DNA from: Allorhizobium undicola ORS 992 = ATCC 700741
Lineage (GTDB): Bacteria > Pseudomonadota > Alphaproteobacteria > Rhizobiales > Rhizobiaceae
Length of the DNA: 64,000 nt
Direction: 5' to 3'
Assembly (NCBI RefSeq): GCF_000621665.1
Contig: NZ_JHXQ01000004.1
Span: 124,001 to 188,000 of the forward strand
Positions within the stretch are counted from its first letter, which is position 1; each line of letters opens with the position of its first letter. The translations under genes and the position numbers were made by a program. Positions 1 to 9,015 of the stretch are shown here, piece by piece. The notes under the pieces are model-generated. The model did not search any database, was not told the DNA's origin, and worked only from the letters and a program-made list of their open reading frames with translations.

Positions 1-174
1 GCCCGCGGCATTGAGCCCGAGCAGAACAAGGCCCTGCTGGCCGATCTCTGCAACACCATGAAATTCGGATCGCTCTGCGCGCTGGGTGGGTTCACACCCT
101 ATCCGGTGATAAGTGCGATGACGCATTTTCCGGAGGATTTTCGCCCCGCCCCCCTCGTTGAAGCTGCGGAGTAA
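1..174 (+). CDS. fdsB: NAD-dependent formate dehydrogenase beta subunit, C-terminal end (partial)
   Basis: This is the last 57 codons of a gene that begins before the window, ending in TAA at 172-174. The residues IEDLC-like 'LADLCNTMKFGSLCALGG' contain two cysteines in the arrangement found at the C-terminus of NuoF-type subunits, where they ligate a [4Fe-4S] cluster. In FdsGBACD-type formate dehydrogenases the beta subunit binds FMN and NAD and passes electrons from the alpha subunit to NAD+. It lies 5 nt before fdsA, so the two are almost certainly cotranscribed. The identification rests on this fragment plus its neighbours. Confidence 0.85.
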   Translation, partial: ARGIEPEQNKALLADLCNTMKFGSLCALGGFTPYPVISAMTHFPEDFRPAPLVEAAE

Positions 175-179
175 TCGCC

Positions 180-3059
180 ATGTCTCTCATTGATGAAATC
201 GACTACGGGACGCCTGCTTCCAAAGCCAGCGAAACGGTGACGCTAACCATCGATGGCCGCGAGGTGGCGGTTGCAGCGGGCACATCCATCATGCGCGCCT
301 CCATGGAAGCCGGTATTCAGGTGCCGAAACTTTGCGCGACCGATATGGTCGATGCCTTCGGCTCGTGCCGCCTCTGTCTGGTGGAAGTGGAGGGCCGCAA
401 TGGCACGCCCGCCTCCTGCACCACGCCGGTTGCGCAAGGGCTTGTCGTTCACACCCAGACGGAACGCCTGAAGCAGATTCGCAAGGGGGTGATGGAGCTT
501 TATATTTCCGACCATCCTCTGGATTGCCTGACCTGCGCGGCCAATGGCGATTGCGAATTGCAGGATATGGCAGGCGCGGTCGGGCTGCGGGATGTGCGCT
601 ATGGCCATGAAGGCGACAATCACGTCAAGGCGCGCGCCGGTGATCTTCCCAATGCCCGCTACATGCCGAAGGATGAGAGCAATCCCTATTTCACCTATGA
701 CCCGTCGAAATGCATCGTCTGTTCGCGCTGCGTGCGGGCCTGCGAGGAGGTGCAGGGCACTTTTGCGCTGACCATCGAGGGGCGCGGTTTCGACAGCCGC
801 GTTTCTCCTGGTGCACATGAGGCGTTTCTGACGTCGGAATGCGTTTCCTGCGGGGCCTGCGTGCAGGCCTGTCCTACCGCCACACTGACGGAAAAATCGG
901 TGATCGCGATTGGCCAGCCCGAACATTCCGTGGTGACGACCTGCGCCTATTGCGGCGTTGGCTGTTCTTTCAAGGCGGAAATGCGCGGCGAGGAACTGGT
1001 GCGCATGGTGCCCTTCAAGGATGGCAAGGCCAATCGCGGTCATTCCTGCGTCAAGGGCCGCTTTGCCTATGGCTATGCCAGCCATAAGGATCGCATTCTC
1101 AACCCGATGATCCGCAAGAACATCACCGATCCCTGGACGGAGGTGACTTGGGAAGAGGCTTTCGCGCATGTCGCCGCCGAATTCCGCCGCATCCAATATC
1201 AATATGGCCGCGATGCGATTGGCGGCATTACCTCCTCGCGCTGCACCAATGAAGAGACTTATCTGGTGCAGAAGCTGATCCGGGCCGGTTTCGGCAACAA
1301 CAATGTCGATACCTGCGCCCGCGTCTGCCATTCGCCCACCGGCTACGGTCTGGGGCAGGCCTTCGGCACCTCTGCCGGCACGCAGGATTTCGACAGTGTG
1401 GAGCAGGCCGATGTGGTGATGGTGATCGGCGCCAACCCCACCGATGGCCATCCCGTGTTCGGTTCGCGATTGAAGAAGCGGCTGCGCCAGGGGGCAAAAC
1501 TGATCGTGATCGACCCGCGCCGCATCGATCTGGTGCGCAGCGCCCATGTGGAGGCCGCCTATCACCTGCCGCTGAAACCCGGCACCAATGTCGCGGTGCT
1601 GACGGCCATGGCGCATGTGATCGTCACCGAGGGGCTGGCGGATGAAGTCTTTATTCGCGACCGTTGCGACTGGTCGGAATTCGAGGATTGGGCCGCCTTC
1701 GTGGCCGATCCGAAGCACAGCCCGGAAGAAAGCGAGACATTCACCGGCGTACCGGCAGAGGTGCTGCGCGGCGCGGTAAGGCTCTATGCCACCGGCGGCA
1801 ATGGCGCGATCTATTACGGTCTGGGCGTGACGGAGCATAGCCAGGGCTCCACCACCGTCATGGCCATTGCCAATCTGGCCATGGCCACCGGCAATATCGG
1901 ACGACCAGGCGTGGGGGTAAACCCGCTGCGCGGGCAGAACAATGTGCAGGGCTCCTGCGACATGGGGTCCTTCCCGCATGAATTGCCGGGCTATCGCCAC
2001 ATTTCCGACGATGCCACCCGCGAGAGCTTCGAAAAGCTCTGGGGTGTAACGCTGAACAGCGAGCCGGGCCTGCGCATTCCCAACATGCTGGATGCGGCTG
2101 TCGAAGGCACCTTCAAGGGCATCTACATTCAGGGCGAGGATATTCTCCAGTCAGACCCGGATACCAGACATGTCTCTGCCGGTCTGGAGGCCATGGAATG
2201 CGTGGTGGTGCATGATCTCTTTCTGAACGAGACGGCCCGCTTTGCGCATGTCTTCCTGCCGGGCTCCACTTTTCTGGAAAAGGACGGCACCTTCACCAAT
2301 GCCGAACGCCGCATCAACCGCGTGCGCAAGGTGATGACGCCAAAGAACGGCTACGGCGACTGGGAGGTGACACAGAAACTGGCGAGAGCCATGGGGCTTG
2401 ACTGGAGCTATGCTCATCCTTCACAGATCATGGATGAAATTGCCGCCACGACTCCCAGTTTTGCGGGTGTTTCCTATGACTATCTGGAAAAGATGGGCTC
2501 GGTACAATGGCCCTGCAACGAGAAATTTCCGCTGGGTTCGCCGATCATGCATGTGGATGGCTTCGTGCGCGGCAAGGGTAAGTTCATCCGAACGGAATAT
2601 GTGCCGACGGACGAGAAAACCGGGCCGCGCTTCCCGCTGCTGCTCACCACGGGCCGCATTCTCAGCCAGTATAATGTCGGGGCGCAGACGAGGCGCACCG
2701 ATAATGTCGTCTGGCATGAAGAGGACCGTCTGGAAATTCATCCGCATGACGCCGAACAGCGCGGCATCCGTGATGGCGACTGGATCCGGCTTGCAAGCCG
2801 CTCCGGCGATACGACGCTGCGGGCGTTGATTACCGATCGTGTTGCGCCGGGCGTGGTCTATACCACCTTCCACCATCCGGGCACGCAGGCCAATGTCATC
2901 ACCACCGATTTTTCGGACTGGGCCACCAACTGTCCGGAATATAAGGTAACGGCCGTGCAGGTTTCCCCCTCCAACGGCCCAAGCGCATGGCAGCAGGATT
3001 ACGATGCGCTGTCGCGCCAGTCCCGCCGTATCGCGGGAAAGCTGGAGGCGGCGGAATGA
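180..3059 (+). CDS. fdsA: NAD-dependent formate dehydrogenase alpha subunit (Mo-bis-MGD, Fe-S)
   Basis: The 959-residue protein oxidises formate to CO2 in the cytoplasm. An N-terminal NuoG-like part carries a [2Fe-2S] ferredoxin domain (about residues 20-97, with SCRLC), a His/Cys cluster motif (HPLDCLTC), and two ferredoxin-type clusters (CIVCSRC and CVSCGAC). A molybdopterin oxidoreductase domain follows from about residue 245, beginning with a further [4Fe-4S] motif (CAYCGVGC). The catalytic dyad is Cys383-His384 in VCHSPTG, so this is a cysteine and not a selenocysteine enzyme. The length matches the soluble, oxygen-tolerant FdsA family. It is followed 10 nt later by fdhD. Confidence 0.96.
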   Translation: MSLIDEIDYGTPASKASETVTLTIDGREVAVAAGTSIMRASMEAGIQVPKLCATDMVDAFGSCRLCLVEVEGRNGTPASCTTPVAQGLVVHTQTERLKQIRKGVMELYISDHPLDCLTCAANGDCELQDMAGAVGLRDVRYGHEGDNHVKARAGDLPNARYMPKDESNPYFTYDPSKCIVCSRCVRACEEVQGTFALTIEGRGFDSRVSPGAHEAFLTSECVSCGACVQACPTATLTEKSVIAIGQPEHSVVTTCAYCGVGCSFKAEMRGEELVRMVPFKDGKANRGHSCVKGRFAYGYASHKDRILNPMIRKNITDPWTEVTWEEAFAHVAAEFRRIQYQYGRDAIGGITSSRCTNEETYLVQKLIRAGFGNNNVDTCARVCHSPTGYGLGQAFGTSAGTQDFDSVEQADVVMVIGANPTDGHPVFGSRLKKRLRQGAKLIVIDPRRIDLVRSAHVEAAYHLPLKPGTNVAVLTAMAHVIVTEGLADEVFIRDRCDWSEFEDWAAFVADPKHSPEESETFTGVPAEVLRGAVRLYATGGNGAIYYGLGVTEHSQGSTTVMAIANLAMATGNIGRPGVGVNPLRGQNNVQGSCDMGSFPHELPGYRHISDDATRESFEKLWGVTLNSEPGLRIPNMLDAAVEGTFKGIYIQGEDILQSDPDTRHVSAGLEAMECVVVHDLFLNETARFAHVFLPGSTFLEKDGTFTNAERRINRVRKVMTPKNGYGDWEVTQKLARAMGLDWSYAHPSQIMDEIAATTPSFAGVSYDYLEKMGSVQWPCNEKFPLGSPIMHVDGFVRGKGKFIRTEYVPTDEKTGPRFPLLLTTGRILSQYNVGAQTRRTDNVVWHEEDRLEIHPHDAEQRGIRDGDWIRLASRSGDTTLRALITDRVAPGVVYTTFHHPGTQANVITTDFSDWATNCPEYKVTAVQVSPSNGPSAWQQDYDALSRQSRRIAGKLEAAE

Positions 3060-3069
3060 AAGGAACGAG

Positions 3070-3897
3070 ATGACGAAGACGGGCGCCAGCCGGCAGGTTC
3101 GGGAAACGAGGTTTCAGGCCGGGATCATGGCACCCGGAAGCCGCATCGTGCCGGAAGAGGTGCCGATCGCCTTTTCCTATGGCGGCTCCACCCACGCCGT
3201 GATGATGGCAACACCGCAGGATCTGGAGGATTTCGCGCTTGGCTTTTCGCTGGCGGAAGGCATTATTTCCAACGCATCGGAGGTGGTTTCCATCGATCCT
3301 GTCGAGGTGGGAGCCGGTATCGACGTGCAGGTCGTGCTTCACGATGACAGCGCCGAAGCGCTTGTGGCGCGCCGCCGCCGCATGGCAGGGCCTGTGGGCT
3401 GCGGCCTCTGCGGCATCGAATCCATCGAGCAGGCAACGCGGCAGGTGCCGCCAGTCAGGCCTTGCGCCCTTGCCGTGACGCCGCAACAGGTGGAAGAGGC
3501 CATGCAGGCCCTTGCCCGCGCCCAGCGCCTGAACCGGCAGACCCATGCCGTACATGGCGCAGGCTTCTTCATTCCCGGCGAAGGCCTGCTGGCAATCCGT
3601 GAGGATGTGGGCCGCCACAATGCCCTGGACAAGCTGGTGGGTGCGGTGCTTCGCGCCGGACGCAAGGGGGCGGAAGGCATGGTCGTCGTCACCAGCCGGC
3701 TTTCCGTGGAAATGGTGCAGAAGGCTGCCATTCTCGGCGCGCCGGTGCTGGCGGCCATTTCCGCCCCGACAGCACTGGCGATCGAAACCGCAGACGCCGC
3801 CGGCATGACACTGATCGGTATTGCCCGTGGCGCGGAGTTCGAGATTTTCACCCGGCCCGGACGGGTAAGAGGAGGAGAAAACGCCGATGTCGCATGA
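3070..3897 (+). CDS. fdhD: Formate dehydrogenase accessory sulfurtransferase FdhD/FdsC
   Basis: The 275-residue protein belongs to the FdhD family, which transfers sulfur from a cysteine desulfurase to the bis-MGD cofactor and so activates formate dehydrogenase. The conserved CxxC pair is visible as Cys111 and Cys114 in GCGLCG. In Rhodobacter capsulatus the corresponding gene in the fds operon is named fdsC. An in-frame start exists at 3004 inside fdsA, but the ATG at 3070, preceded by AAAGGAACGAG, gives the normal N-terminus. The 3' end overlaps the start of fdsD by 11 nt. Confidence 0.94.
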   Translation: MTKTGASRQVRETRFQAGIMAPGSRIVPEEVPIAFSYGGSTHAVMMATPQDLEDFALGFSLAEGIISNASEVVSIDPVEVGAGIDVQVVLHDDSAEALVARRRRMAGPVGCGLCGIESIEQATRQVPPVRPCALAVTPQQVEEAMQALARAQRLNRQTHAVHGAGFFIPGEGLLAIREDVGRHNALDKLVGAVLRAGRKGAEGMVVVTSRLSVEMVQKAAILGAPVLAAISAPTALAIETADAAGMTLIGIARGAEFEIFTRPGRVRGGENADVA

Positions 3898-4138
3898 TGA
3901 AAGCGCCGCAAAGCTGGTGCGCATGGCCAACCAGATCGCAACCTTCTTCAAGTCCCAACCGGAGGCCGAGCAACTGCCGGGCATTGCCCTGCACATCAAC
4001 CGGTTCTGGGAACCGCGAATGCGACGCCGCTTCTTCGAAATGGTGGATGATGGCGGGCAAGGACTGGACCCGCTGGTGATCGAGGCTGCCAGACATATCC
4101 GACGCCCGACATTGATGACCGCTCAGACCGCGACGTGA
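3887..4138 (+). CDS. fdsD: Formate dehydrogenase delta subunit
   Basis: The 83-residue cytoplasmic protein fits the FdsD family in size and in its conserved core (LVRMANQIATFF ... HINRFWEPRMRR). FdsD is a small subunit of the FdsABGD complex; its deletion in other bacteria impairs cofactor insertion or stability. The start at 3887 has a strong GGAGGAG at 3871-3877 and overlaps the end of fdhD, so translation is probably coupled. It is the last gene of the fds operon here. Confidence 0.92.
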   Translation: MSHDESAAKLVRMANQIATFFKSQPEAEQLPGIALHINRFWEPRMRRRFFEMVDDGGQGLDPLVIEAARHIRRPTLMTAQTAT

Positions 4139-4200
4139 GCGGGCGGGCTTAAACCGTCACTCTTCTCTGTTTTTCCAAAGAAATCTGCGCGAAATGCGGT

Positions 4201-4223
4201 CAATTGTCCGCGCTTGACAATTG
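4201..4223 (+). promoter_or_regulatory. Candidate operator/promoter upstream of oxlT
   Basis: A perfect 8-bp inverted repeat, CAATTGTC (4201-4208) and GACAATTG (4216-4223), is separated by 7 nt. A TTGACA hexamer (4214-4219) lies inside it and could serve as a -35 element, though no clear -10 was found. An inverted repeat over a -35 element is typical of a repressor site; TTGTC/GACAA half-sites are common for GntR-family regulators. No regulator gene is in the window. The remainder of the 301-nt gap (4139-4439) shows no other feature. Confidence 0.45.
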
Positions 4224-4439
4224 CTATTTTTCAGAAAAACCCCCAGAAATGGGCGGAAATTCACAAATGCTCACGCACGGCTTTTGTCGCCCCTTTTCAT
4301 AGGAGCGGGCGACCAGATGGCCTTCGGGAGCCTGGTCCATGGCTTTCGCTTCAAGGCAAGGATGGATTGGCATCTTCGGACCTTGGCAAAGCTTGAACAT
4401 TCATAATGCGGCAAAATAATGCCGAAAAGGAGAGACGGG

Positions 4440-6095
4440 ATGAGTGCAACGGGTTCGGCGGGGATGGTGACATCGCCCGCAGGCGGTCTTCTGGATCGAG
4501 AGAGAATTGTCGCAAGGCCAGGTTTCAATCGCTGGCTCGTGCCGCCTGCCGCTTTGGCCATTCACCTTTGCATCGGCATGGCCTATGGCTTCAGCGTGTT
4601 CTGGCTGCCGCTCAGCAAGGCCCTGCCTGCGACGGATGCAAGCTGCGCGACGATGACGCTTCTGGATGCGCTGACCACGACAAGCTGCAACTGGCGCGTT
4701 GCCGATCTTGGCTGGATCTACACCCTGTTTTTCGTGCTGCTCGGTTGCTCGGCAGCCCTGTGGGGCGGCTGGCTGGAGCGCGTGGGTCCGCGCAAGGCGG
4801 CCTTCATCTCCGCCCTTTGCTGGTGCGGCGGCATTCTGGTGGCGGCCGTTGGCGTGATGATCCATCAATTGTGGCTGATGTGGCTTGGCGCCGGTGTCAT
4901 CGGCGGCATAGGCCTCGGTCTCGGCTATATTTCGCCGGTGTCCACGCTGATCAAGTGGTTTCCGGACCGGCGCGGCATGGCAACCGGCATGGCCATCATG
5001 GGCTTTGGCGGCGGCGCAATGATCGGCGCGCCCCTGGCCAATCTGCTGATGAATATCTTCAAATCGGATGCCGGGCCGGGCGTCTGGCAGACCTTTATCG
5101 TCATGGCCATCATCTACTTCATCTTCATGATGGGCGGCGCTTTCGGTTATCGCATTCCCCCGGCTGGCTGGCGTCCAGACGGCTGGACACCGCCCGCCGC
5201 CAAGGGCCAGATGATTACCCATCGCCATGTTCACCTGCGCAACGCACACAAGACACCGCAATTCTGGCTGATCTGGGCTGTGCTGTGCCTGAACGTTTCG
5301 GCCGGTATCGGCGTCATCGGCATGGCCTCGCCGATGTTGCAGGAAATCTTCGCCGGTTCACTGATCGGCCAGCCCGGTCTTGCCTTCGCCCAGCTCGATG
5401 CAACGCAAAAGGCACAGATTGCTGCAATTGCCGCAGGCTTCACCGGCCTCATCTCGCTGTTCAACATTGGTGGCCGCTTCTTCTGGGCCTCGATGTCGGA
5501 CCGTCTTGGCCGCAAGAATACCTATTTCTGCTTCTTCGTCCTCGGCATCATCCTTTATGCGCTTGTGCCTTCGCTGGCGCTGATGGGCAACAAGGCCCTG
5601 TTCGTTCTGGCGGTCGGCATCATCCTGTCGATGTATGGCGGCGGCTTTGCCACCATCCCCGCTTATCTGGCCGATATTTTCGGTACGCAGTTCGTGGGCG
5701 CCATCCATGGCCGCCTTCTGACCGCATGGGCAACGGCAGGCATCGTCGGCCCCGTCGTGGTCAACTATATCCGGGAAGCGCAGATTGCCGCGGGCGTTCA
5801 GCCCGGCCCGGCACTCTATGCCAGCACCATGTATATCCTCGCCGGTATGCTGGCGCTCGGCCTGATCTGCAATGCGCTGGTACGGCCGCTGTCGGACAAG
5901 TGGTTCATGTCGGATGACGAAGTGGCAGCGCTTCAGGCCAAGTCGGCTGCGGCAAGTGCCGGTCCCTCCGGCTCCTTCGGCATCGGCAAGGGCGGTCTGG
6001 ATGCAAAGGCCCTTCTTGCCTGGCTGGCCGTGGGCATCCCGCTTGCCTGGGGTATCTGGGTTACGCTGAAAAGCAGCTTCGCCCTGTTCGGATAG
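4440..6095 (+). CDS. oxlT: Oxalate/formate antiporter family MFS transporter with fused small subunit
   Basis: The 551-residue inner-membrane protein has 12 predicted MFS helices in the OFA (oxalate/formate antiporter) pattern, including GWIYTLFF and FGGGAMIGAPLANLL. Family members exchange oxalate for formate or carry related carboxylates. After about residue 490 there is a linker rich in Ser, Ala and Gly, then an extra helix (LLAWLAVGIPLAWGIW). In many proteobacteria that helix is a separate 'MFS transporter small subunit'. The start at 4440 is chosen over 4419 because AAGGAGAGACGGG precedes it. Its position after the fds operon suggests a role with formate, but no oxalyl-CoA genes are present here. 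Confidence 0.85.
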   Translation: MSATGSAGMVTSPAGGLLDRERIVARPGFNRWLVPPAALAIHLCIGMAYGFSVFWLPLSKALPATDASCATMTLLDALTTTSCNWRVADLGWIYTLFFVLLGCSAALWGGWLERVGPRKAAFISALCWCGGILVAAVGVMIHQLWLMWLGAGVIGGIGLGLGYISPVSTLIKWFPDRRGMATGMAIMGFGGGAMIGAPLANLLMNIFKSDAGPGVWQTFIVMAIIYFIFMMGGAFGYRIPPAGWRPDGWTPPAAKGQMITHRHVHLRNAHKTPQFWLIWAVLCLNVSAGIGVIGMASPMLQEIFAGSLIGQPGLAFAQLDATQKAQIAAIAAGFTGLISLFNIGGRFFWASMSDRLGRKNTYFCFFVLGIILYALVPSLALMGNKALFVLAVGIILSMYGGGFATIPAYLADIFGTQFVGAIHGRLLTAWATAGIVGPVVVNYIREAQIAAGVQPGPALYASTMYILAGMLALGLICNALVRPLSDKWFMSDDEVAALQAKSAAASAGPSGSFGIGKGGLDAKALLAWLAVGIPLAWGIWVTLKSSFALFG

Positions 6096-6120
6096 AGCCT
6101 TTTCAGGAAGGTCGCTGCCG

Positions 6121-6147
6121 GTTTTCCCGCTGAAAATGCGGGAAAAC
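6121..6147. repeat. Inverted repeat between oxlT and the cytochrome b561 gene
   Basis: GTTTTCCCGC (6121-6130) and GCGGGAAAAC (6138-6147) form a perfect 10-bp stem with a 7-nt loop. It stands 25 nt after the oxlT stop and directly before a stronger terminator hairpin, in the gap between two convergent genes. Confidence 0.7.
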
Positions 6148-6153
6148 AAACTA

Positions 6154-6192
6154 TTACAGCGCCTTGCGTCTCATAGGACGCAAGGCGTTTTT
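6154..6192 (+). terminator. Intrinsic terminator of oxlT; also a family B first-hairpin copy
   Basis: CGCCTTGCGTC (6160-6170) pairs perfectly with GACGCAAGGCG (6177-6187), an 11-bp stem with a 6-nt loop, followed by TTTTT (6188-6192). The 5' side begins TTACAGCGCC, the same sequence that opens the family B repeat at 57204, so a repeat half has probably been taken over as a terminator. Confidence 0.85.
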
Positions 6193-6200
6193 CGCTTTTT

Positions 6201-6704
6201 TCATGCGCCCTTGGTCATACGCGCCAGAACATTGGTTTTCCAGTAAAACTGGTGTACCAGCGCGCCCGCGACGTGAAGGCCGATCAAAACCCAAAGCAGC
6301 ATTTTCAAAATGCCGCCATGCAGCCCGCCCAGCGGCCCGATGCCGAAGTAATATTTCGCTATCCCGGTCAGAGGCATGGCAAAAAACAACAGATAAAGCG
6401 TAGCGTGCGTCACCTTGGCCGCAAGCTTCAACAGCGGCGGCTCACTTTCCGGCGGCAAGGGCGCACCCTGCGTGAAGCGCAGGAAGAGACGGATGAGACA
6501 GAGAATCAGAATGGCAATGCCGACATAGGCATGAATATTGGCTGAGGCTATGTCATCCGGTGTGATTGTTTCGCCCCGCCGCGCAAGACGATTCCAATGC
6601 TCCATTCCATCGGAAAAAATCAAATTGAAAAATATGAGCAGTGCCATCAACCAGTGAAGCACTCTTTGCGCCACGGAGTAACCGGTTACGGGAATCGCAT
6701 TCAT
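6201..6704 (-). CDS. Cytochrome b561-type membrane protein
   Basis: The 167-residue protein has four predicted transmembrane helices and the histidines expected of a diheme b561 (HWLMALLIF, NIHAYVGIAI, THATLYLLFFAMP, HVAGALVHQFYW). Bacterial members such as CybB move electrons from the quinol pool, for example to superoxide. The start at 6704 (MNAIPVTGYS) is preferred because the preceding in-frame residues look like untranslated leader. It converges with oxlT. The electron acceptor cannot be told from sequence. Confidence 0.85.
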   Translation of the reverse strand: MNAIPVTGYSVAQRVLHWLMALLIFFNLIFSDGMEHWNRLARRGETITPDDIASANIHAYVGIAILILCLIRLFLRFTQGAPLPPESEPPLLKLAAKVTHATLYLLFFAMPLTGIAKYYFGIGPLGGLHGGILKMLLWVLIGLHVAGALVHQFYWKTNVLARMTKGA

Positions 6705-6813
6705 CTTTTTGCCCTTTGTCAAGAAAAGCAGACGACTTTCCCACATGATAAAAGCCGCATCCTGCAAGGCAAGATACGGCTTTCAATATTAACGAAATAT
6801 AATAATCGTATTC

Positions 6814-6858
6814 AGAGCATTTCCAAGGGAAAACCGGTTTCCACTTTTCCTGAAATTA
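6814..6858 (+). repeat. Family A repeat, second half only, touching the lpd stop codon
   Basis: AGAGCATTTCC at 6814, then GGAAAACCGGTTTCCACTTT, then CCTGAAAT correspond to the second hairpin of the family A repeat. The right end runs into the lpd stop codon (TAA, complement of 6856-6858). Confidence 0.75.
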
Positions 6859-8262
6859 CATGTGAATCGGCTTGAAGAAAGTCGAAAGCGCGGCCTCCTT
6901 CACTGCTTCCGACATAGTCGGATGCGCATGGCAAGTGCGGCCCAGGTCTTCCGAGGAACCACCGAATTCCATCAAAACGGCAGCCTCGTGGATCATCTCG
7001 CCTGCACCAAAGCCAATGATATGGACGCCCAGAACTCGGTCGCTATCCTTGTCGGCCAGAACCTTTACGAAGCCGTCCGTCGCCTGCATGGCACGGGCCC
7101 GGCCGTTTGCAGTGAAGGGGAACTTGCCAACCTTGTAGGCAATACCGGCGGCCTTCAGCTCCTCTTCCGTCTTGCCAACGGAGGCGACTTCCGGCTGGGT
7201 ATAAACAACGCCCGGAATGACATCGTAGTTCACATGGCCATGCTGGCCGGCAAGGATCTCGGCAAGGGCAATCCCCTCGTCTTCAGCCTTGTGCGCCAGC
7301 ATCGGGCCTTTCACCACGTCGCCAATCGCATAAATACCGGCGACATTGGTGCGGAAGTGACCATCGATTTCAACACGGCCGCGATTGTCGAGCGCCACAC
7401 CGGTCTCTTCAAGACCAAGGCCTGCCGTATACGGCTTGCGGCCCGTGGCAATCAGCACGACATCGGCTTCCAGCGTCTGCGCTTCACCGCCCTTCACAGG
7501 TTCGAAAACCACCTTGGCGCCGTTACCGGCCTTGGAAACGGCCGTAACCTTGGCCCCGAGATTGAACTCCATGCCCTGCTTGGCCAGCATACGCTGGAAC
7601 TGCTTGGAGACTTCGCCGTCCATGCCGCCGAGAATGGTATCGAGATATTCGACAACTGTAACCTTGGCGCCAAGGCGCGACCAGACCGAACCCAGTTCAA
7701 GCCCGATGACGCCACCGCCGACGACGATCATCTTGCCCGGCACCTTGTCGAGCGCGATACCGCCCGTCGAGGAAACGATGACCTTTTCGTCGATCTCGAC
7801 GGAAACGCCTGGAATGCCGGCCACATCCGAACCCGTGGCAATCACGATATTCTTCGTTTCGAGAACCTGCTCCTCACCCTTGTCATTGGTGACGGAAACC
7901 TTGCCCGCAGCCAGGATCTTGCCGGTGCCCTGAAAGCCATCGACCTTGTTCTTCTTGAAGAGGAAGCCGACGCCATCGACATTGGCCTTCACGACGCTGT
8001 CCTTGTGCGCCATCATCTTCTCGATGTTCAGCTTCGGCGCGGAGACCTCAACACCGAGATCGGCCATGCCATGCGCCGCATGGGCAAACATTTCCGATGC
8101 ATGGAGCAGCGCCTTGGAAGGAATGCAGCCGATGTTCAGGCAGGTGCCGCCATAGGTCGCACGCTTTTCGACAACGGCCACCTTCATGCCCAGCTGCGCT
8201 GCCTTGATGGCGCAGACATAACCACCGGGGCCGGAGCCGATTACCACGAGATCATATGCCAT
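6856..8262 (-). CDS. lpdA: Dihydrolipoyl dehydrogenase (E3)
   Basis: The 468-residue flavoprotein reoxidises dihydrolipoamide on E2 and passes electrons via FAD to NAD+. The N-terminal FAD motif GSGPGG, the redox-active disulfide Cys41/Cys46 in GGTCLNIGC, the NAD motif GGGVIGLELG and the C-terminal HAHPTMSEA (catalytic His) are all present. As the last enzyme gene of the mdh-sucCDAB region it most likely serves the 2-oxoglutarate dehydrogenase complex, and it may be shared with other complexes. Two small unrelated genes separate it from sucB. Confidence 0.97.
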   Translation of the reverse strand: MAYDLVVIGSGPGGYVCAIKAAQLGMKVAVVEKRATYGGTCLNIGCIPSKALLHASEMFAHAAHGMADLGVEVSAPKLNIEKMMAHKDSVVKANVDGVGFLFKKNKVDGFQGTGKILAAGKVSVTNDKGEEQVLETKNIVIATGSDVAGIPGVSVEIDEKVIVSSTGGIALDKVPGKMIVVGGGVIGLELGSVWSRLGAKVTVVEYLDTILGGMDGEVSKQFQRMLAKQGMEFNLGAKVTAVSKAGNGAKVVFEPVKGGEAQTLEADVVLIATGRKPYTAGLGLEETGVALDNRGRVEIDGHFRTNVAGIYAIGDVVKGPMLAHKAEDEGIALAEILAGQHGHVNYDVIPGVVYTQPEVASVGKTEEELKAAGIAYKVGKFPFTANGRARAMQATDGFVKVLADKDSDRVLGVHIIGFGAGEMIHEAAVLMEFGGSSEDLGRTCHAHPTMSEAVKEAALSTFFKPIHM

Positions 8263-8345
8263 TTCCGTCGTTCCTTTGTCTTGATACCGCAGCCGGAGCT
8301 TGAACCGGCCTCGTCAGGGAGCGCCGCAACGCTCCGATTGAAAAT

Positions 8346-8984
8346 TCATCCAGCCTTTTCCGTTGCCAGCTTCAGGCCCAGCACGATAAAGACCGCGCCG
8401 CTGATCCGGTCGATCCACTGGCTGGCTCGCGAGAAGGCCGCGCGCATTTTCGCCGTCGTCATGAAAACGCTTACGCCGATAAACCAGCCGATCAGGCAGC
8501 TTGCCATGACCAGCCCATAGCCGAACTTGACGCTCATTGGGGTGTGGACGCTGATGACAGCCGAAAAAATCGAAAGAAAGAAAAACACGGCCTTCGGGTT
8601 CAGCGCATTGGCGGCAAAGCCAAGCAGAAATGCCTTGGGCAGCCCTTGCTCCTGCGGCTCACCTTGCCCTGCAATCTCACCCGTCAGATCGGTCTTTCCC
8701 GCACGCAGCGATTTCACACCGATATAAAAGAGATAAGCGACGCCACACCATTTTACGATGTTGAAGAGAAAAATGGACTGCGAAATAATCAGCCCCAGCC
8801 CGAGGATCGTATAGCTGACATGCATCATGAACGCCGTGCCGATGCCGAAGCTGGTGACAATCGCCCGCTTGCGGCCATGCACGATCGCCTGGCGCATGAC
8901 CATGGCGAGGTCCGCGCCGGGCGAGACGATCACGAAGGCAAAAATCGTCATTAGCGATGCAAGTTCGAAGAGATAGGGATGCAT
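8346..8984 (-). CDS. LysE/RhtB-family amino acid exporter
   Basis: The 212-residue protein has about six hydrophobic segments and the family motif VSPGADLAMVMRQAIVHGRK near the N-terminus. LysE/RhtB proteins export amino acids or related compounds across the inner membrane; the substrate is unknown here. The start at 8984 (MHPYLF) has CAGGAG before it, whereas the in-frame ATG at 9005 has no ribosome site. It sits 31 nt after the MAPEG gene and before lpd in the same direction. Confidence 0.88.
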   Translation of the reverse strand: MHPYLFELASLMTIFAFVIVSPGADLAMVMRQAIVHGRKRAIVTSFGIGTAFMMHVSYTILGLGLIISQSIFLFNIVKWCGVAYLFYIGVKSLRAGKTDLTGEIAGQGEPQEQGLPKAFLLGFAANALNPKAVFFFLSIFSAVISVHTPMSVKFGYGLVMASCLIGWFIGVSVFMTTAKMRAAFSRASQWIDRISGAVFIVLGLKLATEKAG

Positions 8985-9015
8985 GACCCACTCCTGGCGC
9001 AGCATGGTTTGAAAA

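Noticed and set aside
243-2000. Long minus-strand open frame opposite fdsA
   Set aside because: It mirrors the codon bias of fdsA, has no ribosome site or family likeness, and fdsA is certain.
4406-5917. Second long plus-strand frame inside oxlT
   Set aside because: Arg/His/Gly-rich out-of-frame reading of the antiporter gene with no membrane segments.
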